Shown: positions 1 through 6,063 of the stretch, piece by piece
Layout: every line of letters starts with the position of its first letter
How positions within the stretch are numbered: position 1 is the stretch's first letter
Assembly (NCBI GenBank): GCA_900556795.1
Contig: USQD01000130.1
Span: forward strand, 1 to 6,063
From: an uncultured Prevotella sp.
GTDB lineage: Bacteria > Bacteroidota > Bacteroidia > Bacteroidales > Bacteroidaceae
Reading direction: 5' to 3'
DNA length: 6,063 nt
Position numbers and translations under genes: made by a program
The notes under the pieces: generated by a model
Database searches by the model: none
The model's input: the letters and a program-made list of their open reading frames with translations, nothing else
What the model was told of the DNA's origin: nothing

Positions 1-72
1 TTTTTTTTTTTTTTAATGATACGGCGACCACCGAGATCTACACTCTTTCCCTACACGACGCTCTTCCGATCT
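1..72. other. Illumina adapter contamination with poly-T (non-biological)
   Basis: Positions 1-14 are T only. Positions 15-72 match, base for base, the 58-nt Illumina P5/TruSeq universal adapter, beginning AATGATACGGCGACCACC and ending GCTCTTCCGATCT. Read on the minus strand, the genuine insert runs into AGATCGGAAGAGC, through the rest of the adapter, and then into poly-A. This is the classic signature of read-through on a short insert that was not trimmed before assembly. Genuine sequence starts at 73. Nothing in this stretch should be annotated, and any protein crossing it has an artificial terminus. Confidence 0.99.
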
Positions 73-454
73 GATCCTCGTCAACCCCCATCACTTCAGC
101 CAGACAAGTCTTCATGGCAGGGACATGCGGATTAAGTTTCGGACGTTCTGCACAGACGGTAGCATCAATGTTTCCCAAAGTATACCCTTTGGTAGCAATC
201 AGGTCCATCGTCTTGCGGAGCAATATCTTGGAATCCACATTGAGCGTCTCAGCAGCTGTATCGGGGAAATGATAACCAATATCACGCATATTGGCAGCCC
301 CCAGCAAAGCATCGCAAATGGCATGTATCAGTACATCGGCATCACTGTGACCGAGCAATCCAAGTTCATAATCTATCTTGATGCCCCCCAGCCACAAGTC
401 GCGGTCAGCCACCAGCTTATGGACATCATATCCAAATCCTACACGTATATTCAT
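73..454 (-). CDS. ispF: 2-C-methyl-D-erythritol 2,4-cyclodiphosphate synthase, C-terminus missing (contig end)
   Basis: IspF converts CDP-methylerythritol 2-phosphate to methylerythritol cyclodiphosphate plus CMP in the cytosolic MEP isoprenoid pathway. Visible hallmarks are the GYDVH motif, with predicted zinc ligands Asp10 and His12, then GHSDADVLIH at 35-44 with the third zinc ligand His44, and DIGYHFPDT at 58-66. A PKLNPHVPAM segment follows near residues 105-114. Genuine coding sequence ends inside codon 128. The open frame continues into the adapter to a stop at 38-40 and adds the artificial tail GRASCRERV. The family is usually about 155-160 residues, so roughly 30 residues are lost, including the Thr/Glu-containing nucleotide-binding C-terminal segment. 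It starts 36 nt after the porV stop, with an AT-rich leader and no clear Shine-Dalgarno, and is probably the last recognised member of the porU-porV operon. The truncation is technical, so it should not be called a pseudogene. Confidence 0.96.
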
Positions 455-490
455 ATCTATATATAATAACTAATCAATAATCACTAAAAA

Positions 491-1678
491 CTATCTCTTG
501 AAGAGATCCTTGAGTCCGTCCATATCAAAGGAGAGGGTGAAGCGGAGTGTCTGGTCGAGCGGATTGCTCTTGGCTGTAGCCACCACATAGGCAGCATCCA
601 GAGAGAATACGTTCATCTTGAAACCAGCACCCACGGTGAAATACTTGCGGTTTCCTTTGCTCTGACTCTCGTGATGATAACCTGCACGCAGCGCAAACTT
701 ATCATTGTATACGTATTCCGCACCGAGACCATAATTAATCTCCTCCAACTCTTCCTTGAATCCACCCGGTGCATCACTGAAACTCTTGAAGATACCGCTG
801 ATGGCAGAAACATCATTATATTCTCTCAGCACTCGATCCTTATATTCAGTCGCATCCTCACCCTCTTCCTGCTGCGGAACCGTAGGAACGAGGAACTTAT
901 TGGCATCGGCAGCCAGGGTGATACGGTTGTACTCATCGATAGGAATCATCAGGGATGCTCCCAGACGGAGATTGGCAGGCAGGAACTCGCTATATTCCTC
1001 ACCGCCGAAAGTAATCTTGCTACCGATATTGGAGATATCAAGACCCACACCCAGCTGGCATTCACGCTGACCGATAACCACATAGTTCTGATAATAGGCA
1101 GCAATATCGGCAGCAAAGGCTGAAGCAGGAGATCTGTCCTCCTTATAATCTAAACGCATATCAGAATAAATCCAGCGGATGGCTGCTGCAAGCGAAAACT
1201 TCTCACTGAGCATCAGAGAATAAGCCACATCGAATGACATTTCGTATGGATTGATGGTCATGGCATTCGGATTGACACTCGGATCTTCGGTATATACCTC
1301 GCCCATATTAAAATAGCGCAAGGAGGCAGAGACGGCACTATAATCGCCAATACGGTAATAACCAGACAGATAGGCAAGGTTCATATCATTGACCAATGAA
1401 CGCAGCCAAGGGGTAAAGTTCAAGGAGACGCCTGCTCGCGAAATATTGAACGGATACTTGGCTGGATTCCAATACTGCGAGTTGACATCAGGATCGGTAG
1501 CAGCGCCCACATCACCCAAACCACCTCCACGCGCATCTGGAGCAATGGTCTGAGAGATGACTGCATAACCTACAGGATTGAACAACTTTTCCTTTGTTTC
1601 ATCATCATCTGCTGCCTTGACTCCAAGAGACAGGCAAGAGAGGATTCCTACTATGAATATTCTGAATGTCTGATTCAT
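491..1678 (-). CDS. porV: Type IX secretion system outer-membrane shuttle/anchor PorV (LptO)
   Basis: PorV is an outer-membrane beta-barrel of the FadL-like type. In the type IX system it collects cargo from the Sov translocon, shuttles it to the PorU attachment complex and anchors it at the surface. The 395-residue protein has an N-terminal signal peptide (hydrophobic 7-20, likely cleavage after Ala22 or Ala23). The PorV-typical segment APDARGGGLGDVGAATDPD follows at 46-64, and then SQYWNPAKYPF at 67-77. The rest alternates amphipathic strands rich in Tyr, Phe and Gly, ending in an NPLDQTLRFTLSF-type final strand and a short DLFKR tail. Length agrees with P. gingivalis PorV (about 390). A charged insert at about 268-315, rich in Glu and Asp, probably forms a loop. 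The start lies 16 nt after the porU stop, implying coupled expression. The upstream region is AT-rich with no evident Shine-Dalgarno, as is usual for Bacteroidota. Confidence 0.95.
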   Translation of the reverse strand: MNQTFRIFIVGILSCLSLGVKAADDDETKEKLFNPVGYAVISQTIAPDARGGGLGDVGAATDPDVNSQYWNPAKYPFNISRAGVSLNFTPWLRSLVNDMNLAYLSGYYRIGDYSAVSASLRYFNMGEVYTEDPSVNPNAMTINPYEMSFDVAYSLMLSEKFSLAAAIRWIYSDMRLDYKEDRSPASAFAADIAAYYQNYVVIGQRECQLGVGLDISNIGSKITFGGEEYSEFLPANLRLGASLMIPIDEYNRITLAADANKFLVPTVPQQEEGEDATEYKDRVLREYNDVSAISGIFKSFSDAPGGFKEELEEINYGLGAEYVYNDKFALRAGYHHESQSKGNRKYFTVGAGFKMNVFSLDAAYVVATAKSNPLDQTLRFTLSFDMDGLKDLFKR

Positions 1679-1694
1679 ATTATGTTTATTTTAT

Positions 1695-4600
1695 CTATTT
1701 GATTACTATCAGTTTCCTGGTTTTCGATGCATAACTGCTACCCTCAGTAGCTATCCTTACCCGATACAGGTAAACACCTGTTGACAAAGGGCGTCCTCCA
1801 TCTACCGTCAAATCCCATTTCACGGTATAAGTCTGAGAGGTTGGAACTCCATTTTCTGCATGCCGCCATATCTGACGACCGGAAGTATCGTAGAGTTCTA
1901 TAAGCACATCCATATTGCTCTCAGCCCTATCATGAGAAATGATGAAGGTAGTAGAAGTCCGGGCAGGATTCTCCGTCACCCCCACCTGGAAGAGATTCGG
2001 CGTCAAGCCTTTCACCACATTGAAGTTCAGCCGGACCGTAGAACTATTGTTCTGAATATCCCATGCACGGAACATGAGCTGATGTTTTCCCGGATCCAGT
2101 TCGGGTATGCTGTAATAAGTGGAACCGCTCGTATAGGTACCGAAATCATACGTGAAATGATCGTTGAGCACATAGGTTTTAGACATATCTCCATCAATCA
2201 CGAGCTGCAGATCATGCCCGATACCACTACCGGAAACATTCACTCCGTCCTTATCCATAATCTGTGCCACAAAATAAGGAGTAGCATTCACATTTCCTCC
2301 ATCAGTGAAAGAAGGAGAATTGAGATAGCAGTAGATGGAAGGTCCGATGGAATCGTTCTTCATCTCCTCACTGCCTCCCACCAGGAAACGGTCGGAAGAG
2401 CCATGTACCGGCTGACCCTTGCTGCTGTTGACGGCAAAGAGATTCACCAGACCTGCACTATCAGAATAATTGATGTCCTTAGGAACTGCAAAGGAGAGAA
2501 CGAACTGACCTTTCCTCACACTATCAGAACCATGGAAGAGGGTTTTCTGACGGTCATAAAACCTAAAAGCCTCTGAAGCCCCATCATCAGAGGTATCGTT
2601 CAGCTTACAGGTCACCAGATTTCTGGAGTCGCACACCGTAGCAGTCACCACTCCCTGGTAATCATCTGCTCCCTCAATATGTCCGGCAATCCTGGCAACA
2701 GATCCCGCCTTCAGCTTCGCCACGGCATCAGTCTGTGCGCAATCCACCCCATTGATGGAATCGACTACCACCTTCCTCTGAGGCAGATTGAGCGAAAGGG
2801 CAGGATCGCCCAAAAGGGAATACTGGAGATGGTTCTGTGAATTATCCTTTTCTCCCTGCACTACAGAACCCATCATGATGTCATTCTGAGCCAGCCGATG
2901 CGCCTCGCCCAATGTAATCGGCTTGCCATCCACATAGCTGAGTACTCTGCGCATAAAGGAACGGTTGATATATTTATTCTCCATTGCATAAACCGTACGG
3001 GTAGTACCATAGAAAGCCACAGCACCGCCATTCGGATTCAGTACCGCCTCTTCACCGATATTGGAAGTGACCCCGTCAAACGGCATAATATCACAGCAGG
3101 CAGTAACCCACAAAGGCAGATTGGTATTGCGGAACTCCTTGAAATCGGTAATTTTCAACACGTTCTCGTGAGAAACCTGGGTTTCACTGGCATGTCCGGC
3201 ATAATCCATAATCAATGCACCCGCTGCCTGCTGTTGCTTGATAATCCTGGTTGCCTCCGGATAAGTATTACCCGTAGAAGAGGTGACACGGGTATAGGCA
3301 TCCCACATTACTTTCTTGATAAGATAACCCGGGTAAAGAGCTGAGACAAAATCAGCTACCTCATTGGCATCCTTCATGTGCAGGTTGCTGTTGCCATCAT
3401 CACCCATGAACATCAAGGTGTTCTGCCAGGCACCGGCATTCTGGTTGTTGGCATAGTTGATGGTCTTGTCTACCATAACCTTAGCTTCTTCCATGGTAGT
3501 TACCGGGAAACGTCCCACACCCACATCCTGAAGTTCCGATCTCGGTTCTATTCCCTTGCCTTCACCCAAGATACCCAACCAGCTGTCACTCACGAAACAA
3601 TGCACCTTACAGAAAGACTCTTCGCTCTCATAGCAAAGCAGATAGTCGTCAGGATTCAATTTCTTACAACTTGCAGTAAGCATACGGTTGTCCCAGACAC
3701 AATCGCCAAACATCAGAAGGTACTTAGGCATATCAGCTTCGGTCTTTGCCTTGTCATAGAGCATACGCAGATATCTGCGATAAGCGTTGGCATCAGGTGT
3801 TCCGCTGGCAAACTCATTATAGAGTTCATCAGCAGGCACAATCGTTACTCTCAACCCATCATGGGTCTCATGAAATTCTTTCAGTCTTTTAGCTTGTTTC
3901 AGTAATTTCTGTGATGTAGGTATGATGATGACCATATCAGCCGCTCCATCAGCATGATGATCCTGATTGGTGATACCATATACATATTGAGCCGCAGGCA
4001 CCTGGCTGTTGAATCCAGGAAAAGGGATTGGCTTTTCCCATGTCATCGCCACATAGTCGAGATGCATCGGCCCTCCCGTCTTTGGCAACAGGGTTATGGT
4101 GTCTTTTTCAGACAAATCTTTCAGAGAATAGGTGGCAAAATTCTCTACTGCCATCTGATAAGCCATATCAGAGTCACTCGTCTTCTGCAAGTTGATGGTA
4201 CCCAGACTGACGCCATTCTTCTGAACTTCTACCGTACCATTGACGCCCATCGTAACGCCAACGGTCAATTTTCCGTTACTGCCTGCCATCGGATTGACAA
4301 TAACTACTTGCTGTTTGCCTCCCAGTGGCACCTCAGTAGGATCAAAGAGATTCCTTCCTCCCGGAAACCAGCTGTATCCATCCTTCTCATAGAGAGAATG
4401 ATAATCTTCTGCCAGGGGATAATAGGTTGAAACAAAGGTGGCAGAATCTATCCGGGTAGCCTCTTCCTCGGTCTGGGTAATGAAATAATATCCGTAATCA
4501 GAATAAGGATTTCGGATGCGCTGGGTAGCAGTCTTGCTCTTCCAACTGACTGGACCCTTGGCATAAAAATAGTGCTTGCCGTCAACAATGCATTGCGGCA

Positions 4601-5273
4601 CTTCCTGCAAATCGTCAAGTTCCTTCAGTTCGCTGGCTATAAGCGCCTCATTCTGGAGATTTCCGCCATAGCCATAAATCTTTACCTTATTGATATTAGA
4701 GAATCCGGCTTTGCGCACAACAGCATCCGTCAACTGATGTACCCCCGATTCGCTCACTCTAATCTTTGCCCATCTTCCCGATGCCAATACAGAATGGTCT
4801 GCATAAAGCGAAGCTGATTCGACCCCGGCACGACTTTTCATGCGGGCTTTCAACTGCGCCAGCTTCAATGGACGTGCCTTTATATCGAGCATAAAGCTTA
4901 CCAACGCCTGATATTTATTCTCTCTGAACACCAAAGGAGACAAGGTTACCAAAAGGACTCCCTTCTTCCGACATTCCATCACCTTCTGGTTCACAACCAC
5001 CTGACTGGACAGAACGGCACCGGAAAGATGATTATAATGCACAATATCATCAGCCGACATATCGATATATTCCGGATATTTCAGCTCGACGGTATAAATG
5101 GAATCCTGATAATCACCCTTCAAGGGATAGGAATATACGAATTGCGGCAAGACGGAATCTACCTTCACTTCATCCGAAGTGAGGTTAAAGAATTTCTGCG
5201 CAGATACAGGCAATGCCATGAAAAGAAGGCACACCACTATCCACAAAATCTGATAAGTCTTACTCATATTCAT
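1695..5273 (-). CDS. porU: Type IX secretion system sortase PorU (C25 gingipain-like cysteine peptidase)
   Basis: PorU removes the C-terminal signal of type IX cargo at the cell surface and attaches the mature protein to A-LPS; it is held there by PorV. This 1192-residue protein has a signal peptide (1-25, cleavage VSA|Q), an N-terminal beta-rich region (about 26-430), a C25 peptidase domain (about 445-830), Ig-like beta modules (about 831-1090) and a type-A-like C-terminal domain (about 1092-1192, with ENPARTSTTF, ELYDTSGRQ, LSTGVYLYRV and a KLIVIK end). His694 (AGHAS) and Cys727 (WVTACCD) are the predicted catalytic pair. Their 33-residue spacing equals that of RgpB His211/Cys244, which favours Cys727 over adjacent Cys726. 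The usual GHG is GHA here. Two starts are possible: Met1 (5271-5273) or Met3 (5265-5267). An AGGA 4 nt before Met1 and 10 nt before Met3 does not decide between them. The gene is intact, 26 nt after the FAH-family gene and 16 nt before porV. Confidence 0.95.
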   Translation of the reverse strand: MNMSKTYQILWIVVCLLFMALPVSAQKFFNLTSDEVKVDSVLPQFVYSYPLKGDYQDSIYTVELKYPEYIDMSADDIVHYNHLSGAVLSSQVVVNQKVMECRKKGVLLVTLSPLVFRENKYQALVSFMLDIKARPLKLAQLKARMKSRAGVESASLYADHSVLASGRWAKIRVSESGVHQLTDAVVRKAGFSNINKVKIYGYGGNLQNEALIASELKELDDLQEVPQCIVDGKHYFYAKGPVSWKSKTATQRIRNPYSDYGYYFITQTEEEATRIDSATFVSTYYPLAEDYHSLYEKDGYSWFPGGRNLFDPTEVPLGGKQQVVIVNPMAGSNGKLTVGVTMGVNGTVEVQKNGVSLGTINLQKTSDSDMAYQMAVENFATYSLKDLSEKDTITLLPKTGGPMHLDYVAMTWEKPIPFPGFNSQVPAAQYVYGITNQDHHADGAADMVIIIPTSQKLLKQAKRLKEFHETHDGLRVTIVPADELYNEFASGTPDANAYRRYLRMLYDKAKTEADMPKYLLMFGDCVWDNRMLTASCKKLNPDDYLLCYESEESFCKVHCFVSDSWLGILGEGKGIEPRSELQDVGVGRFPVTTMEEAKVMVDKTINYANNQNAGAWQNTLMFMGDDGNSNLHMKDANEVADFVSALYPGYLIKKVMWDAYTRVTSSTGNTYPEATRIIKQQQAAGALIMDYAGHASETQVSHENVLKITDFKEFRNTNLPLWVTACCDIMPFDGVTSNIGEEAVLNPNGGAVAFYGTTRTVYAMENKYINRSFMRRVLSYVDGKPITLGEAHRLAQNDIMMGSVVQGEKDNSQNHLQYSLLGDPALSLNLPQRKVVVDSINGVDCAQTDAVAKLKAGSVARIAGHIEGADDYQGVVTATVCDSRNLVTCKLNDTSDDGASEAFRFYDRQKTLFHGSDSVRKGQFVLSFAVPKDINYSDSAGLVNLFAVNSSKGQPVHGSSDRFLVGGSEEMKNDSIGPSIYCYLNSPSFTDGGNVNATPYFVAQIMDKDGVNVSGSGIGHDLQLVIDGDMSKTYVLNDHFTYDFGTYTSGSTYYSIPELDPGKHQLMFRAWDIQNNSSTVRLNFNVVKGLTPNLFQVGVTENPARTSTTFIISHDRAESNMDVLIELYDTSGRQIWRHAENGVPTSQTYTVKWDLTVDGGRPLSTGVYLYRVRIATEGSSYASKTRKLIVIK

Positions 5274-5299
5274 ATATTCCTACCTAGAATTCTATTTTT

Positions 5300-5917
5300 T
5301 TATTTACACATAAAATCGAGCACCTTTCTGTCTTCAAGATAGCCCTCCAGATGATCGTCAATCTTCACCGGTCCGCAACCAGTAGGACAACCCGTATAGA
5401 GCAGGTCACCCGTCTTCAGCGTAAAGTACTGACTGATGTAGGAGATAATTTCATCTACCTTGTAGAGCATATCACTCGAACAGCCCTCCTGCACATTCTC
5501 GCCATTGATGTTGAGATGGAAATGGATGGCCTGTATATCACGGAACTTCTGGATATCCACCCATTCACCGATGGCAGCAGAACCGTCAAATCCCTTGGCA
5601 AGTTCCCATGGCTGACCAGCCTCTCTCAACTTCTGCTGCATTTCGCGTGCAGTAAAGTCAATACCTACAGTTACTGCATCATAATAGCGATGAGCGAAAC
5701 GCTGCGGAATGGTCTTGCCCAACTTACAGATTCTCACTACCAGTTCAGTCTCATACTCAATTCTTCCCAGATGGTCAGGGATGAAGAAAGGCTTACCGTT
5801 ATTGAGAAGTGCCGAATCTGCTTTCGTAAAGATAACAGGACGCTCTGGTTTAGATAACGTACCATGGAGCGATTTATTGTGTTCGGTATAGTTCATACCG
5901 ATGGCAAATATCTTCAT
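5300..5917 (-). CDS. Fumarylacetoacetate hydrolase (FAH) family protein, FAHD1-like
   Basis: This is a cytosolic metal-dependent enzyme of the FAH superfamily, whose members hydrolyse, decarboxylate or isomerise acylpyruvate or oxaloacetate-type substrates. The exact substrate cannot be read from the sequence. At 205 residues it is the short single-domain form, complete from IGMNYTEH (6-13) to the end. Predicted metal ligands are Glu56 and Glu58 in YETELVVRI and Asp87 in GIDFTARE. Lys108 sits in the KGFD motif. SSDMLYKVDEIISYIS (147-162) and LKTGDLLYTG (167-176) match the family's C-terminal core. The normally TGTPxGVGPV loop reads TGCPTGCGPV (175-184), with two Cys substitutions. The start is well supported because MKIFAIGMNY is the typical family N-terminus. 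It begins 28 nt beyond a terminator hairpin and is followed by porU after 26 nt, so it is probably the first gene of the transcription unit. Older annotations would call it a 2-hydroxyhepta-2,4-diene-1,7-dioate isomerase-like protein. Confidence 0.9.
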   Translation of the reverse strand: MKIFAIGMNYTEHNKSLHGTLSKPERPVIFTKADSALLNNGKPFFIPDHLGRIEYETELVVRICKLGKTIPQRFAHRYYDAVTVGIDFTAREMQQKLREAGQPWELAKGFDGSAAIGEWVDIQKFRDIQAIHFHLNINGENVQEGCSSDMLYKVDEIISYISQYFTLKTGDLLYTGCPTGCGPVKIDDHLEGYLEDRKVLDFMCK

Positions 5918-5957
5918 AACTCAAAAATATATATAAAAAAGAAATGGGAGTTAGAAG
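5912..5957 (-). promoter_or_regulatory. Candidate alternative hairpin over the FAH-family start codon
   Basis: The terminator's 3' arm, CTTCTAACTC (5948-5957), can also pair with GAGTTATGAAG (5912-5922). This second segment contains the start codon and second codon of the FAH-family gene. The result would be a 10-bp stem with one bulged T and a 25-nt AT-rich loop. This pairing excludes the terminator pairing, because both use the same middle arm. The pairing is visible in the sequence; a regulatory role is inference. The terminator should be favoured because its 5' arm is made first and it has two additional G-C pairs at the base. Confidence 0.35.
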
Positions 5958-5983
5958 CAAAGCGAGGCTTAACTTCATAACTC
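5912..5983 (-). repeat. 11-nt perfect direct repeat GAGTTATGAAG, 61 nt apart
   Basis: GAGTTATGAAG occurs on the minus strand at 5973-5983, inside the 5' arm of the terminator, and at 5912-5922, across the start codon of the FAH-family gene. The copies are offset by 61 nt and therefore lie in different reading frames. The sequence after each copy differs, apart from a loosely similar run ending in GCC. The repeat may be a small local duplication, a functional RNA switch element, or chance in AT-rich DNA. Confidence 0.6.
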
Positions 5984-5985
5984 CC
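5935..5985 (-). terminator. Rho-independent terminator upstream of the FAH-family gene
   Basis: On the minus strand an 8-bp perfect stem pairs GGGAGTTA (5978-5985) with TAACTCCC (5946-5953). It continues past a single bulged T (5977) with GAAG/CTTC (4 bp), then a 2x2 internal loop, 3 further base pairs and a CCTCG loop. The stem is followed by ATTTCTTTTTT (5935-5945), a good U-tract. There is no T-run on the plus-strand side, so the polarity is minus. It most simply ends the transcript of the gene lying to the right of the window. Because it lies only 28 nt before the FAH start codon and shares an 11-nt repeat with it, it could instead act as an attenuator in that gene's leader. Confidence 0.8.
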
Positions 5986-6028
5986 GGGTATTCTAATTTA
6001 ACTATAAGTCAAATTAACGCTTGCTTTT

Positions 6029-6043
6029 GAGTAATGATTACTC
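6029..6043. repeat. 15-bp dyad GAGTAAT-n-ATTACTC
   Basis: A perfect 7-bp inverted repeat with a single central base spans 6029-6043. It overlaps the tentative stop codon of the upstream gene. It has no T-run following it on the minus strand, so it is not a second terminator for that gene. In RNA it could form at most about a 5-bp stem with a 5-nt loop. A protein-binding site is possible but nothing else supports it. Confidence 0.3.
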
Positions 6044-6063
6044 AGCAGCAAGAGTAAAGCGCT
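6038..6063 (-). CDS. Possible C-terminal end of an unidentified upstream gene
   Basis: Reading leftward from the window edge, one minus frame gives RFTLAAE followed by TAA at 6038-6040. This would place a stop 52 nt before the terminator stem, a sensible 3' untranslated length. Only seven whole codons are visible, so the product cannot be named. A competing minus frame stays open to a TAA at 5998-6000 (20 codons, SALLLLSNHYSK...), and a third stops earlier with TGA, so the frame choice is a guess. The terminator downstream is the main reason to expect that a gene ends here. Confidence 0.3.

Noticed and set aside
38..454. A biologically short IspF or an ispF pseudogene
   Set aside because: The truncation coincides exactly with the adapter junction, so it is a technical artefact at a contig end.
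1630..1640. Lipobox-like LSC near the PorV N-terminus (Cys15)
   Set aside because: The residue before Ser is Leu, and the Cys lies in the middle of the hydrophobic core, not at its end. A signal peptidase I site after Ala22/Ala23 fits better, and PorV is a barrel protein.
1860..2576. 238-codon plus-strand open frame antisense to porU, with several others of 100-175 codons (for example 3378-3905, 3954-4430, 5351-5857)
   Set aside because: All lie opposite clearly conserved, intact minus-strand genes. Their translations show no recognisable domain and they overlap each other in different frames, as expected for shadow frames.
5285..5294. 10-bp palindrome TAGAATTCTA between the FAH-family gene and porU, next to a T-run on the plus strand
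   Set aside because: It has no loop and its stem is too short and AT-rich for a terminator. The T-run is on the plus strand, where no gene needs termination, and no regulator site is recognisable.
5922..5929. TATTTTTG as a Bacteroidota -7 promoter box
   Set aside because: There is no TTTG at the expected distance upstream (the nearest is 28 nt away) and transcription would begin at about the start codon. Such a motif is easy to obtain by chance in this AT-rich tract, so it is mentioned only as a possibility in the findings.
1..6063. CRISPR arrays, tRNA/rRNA genes, insertion sequences, attachment sites, defence or biosynthetic systems
   Set aside because: No repeat-spacer periodicity, RNA gene signature, transposase or terminal inverted repeats were seen. 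The window is filled by four conserved housekeeping or secretion genes.

Overview
The window looks like the end of a short-read contig from a Bacteroidota genome, most likely a Prevotellaceae member (Prevotella/Segatella type). The evidence is the type IX secretion gene pair porU-porV, its synteny with ispF as in Porphyromonas gingivalis (PG0026-PG0028), AT-rich translation starts mostly lacking Shine-Dalgarno sequences, and moderate GC content. The genus is inferred from protein style, not from a marker gene.

Layout: positions 1-72 are not biological. They are a 14-nt poly-T followed by the complete 58-nt Illumina P5/TruSeq universal adapter. From 73 onward the DNA appears genuine, and every recognised gene lies on the minus strand. 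In transcription order (right to left) these are: the last few codons of an unidentified upstream gene (about 6038-6063, tentative), a rho-independent terminator (5935-5985), a fumarylacetoacetate hydrolase (FAH) family enzyme (5300-5917), porU (1695-5273), porV (491-1678) and ispF (454 leftward, cut by the adapter at 73). Gaps between the last four genes are 26, 16 and 36 nt, which suggests one operon.

How they work together: PorU is the surface sortase of the type IX secretion system and PorV is the outer-membrane beta-barrel shuttle that carries cargo to PorU and anchors it, so these two form one functional unit. IspF (MEP isoprenoid pathway) and the FAH enzyme (small-molecule metabolism) have no obvious mechanistic link to secretion and appear to be positional companions.

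I see no undescribed defence, mobile or biosynthetic system. The most interesting unexplained structure is at the 5' end of the operon. An 11-nt direct repeat places one copy in the 5' arm of the terminator and the other over the FAH start codon, so the terminator's 3' arm can pair with either copy (a terminator-versus-start-codon switch geometry). There is no gene-free stretch longer than about 150 nt.
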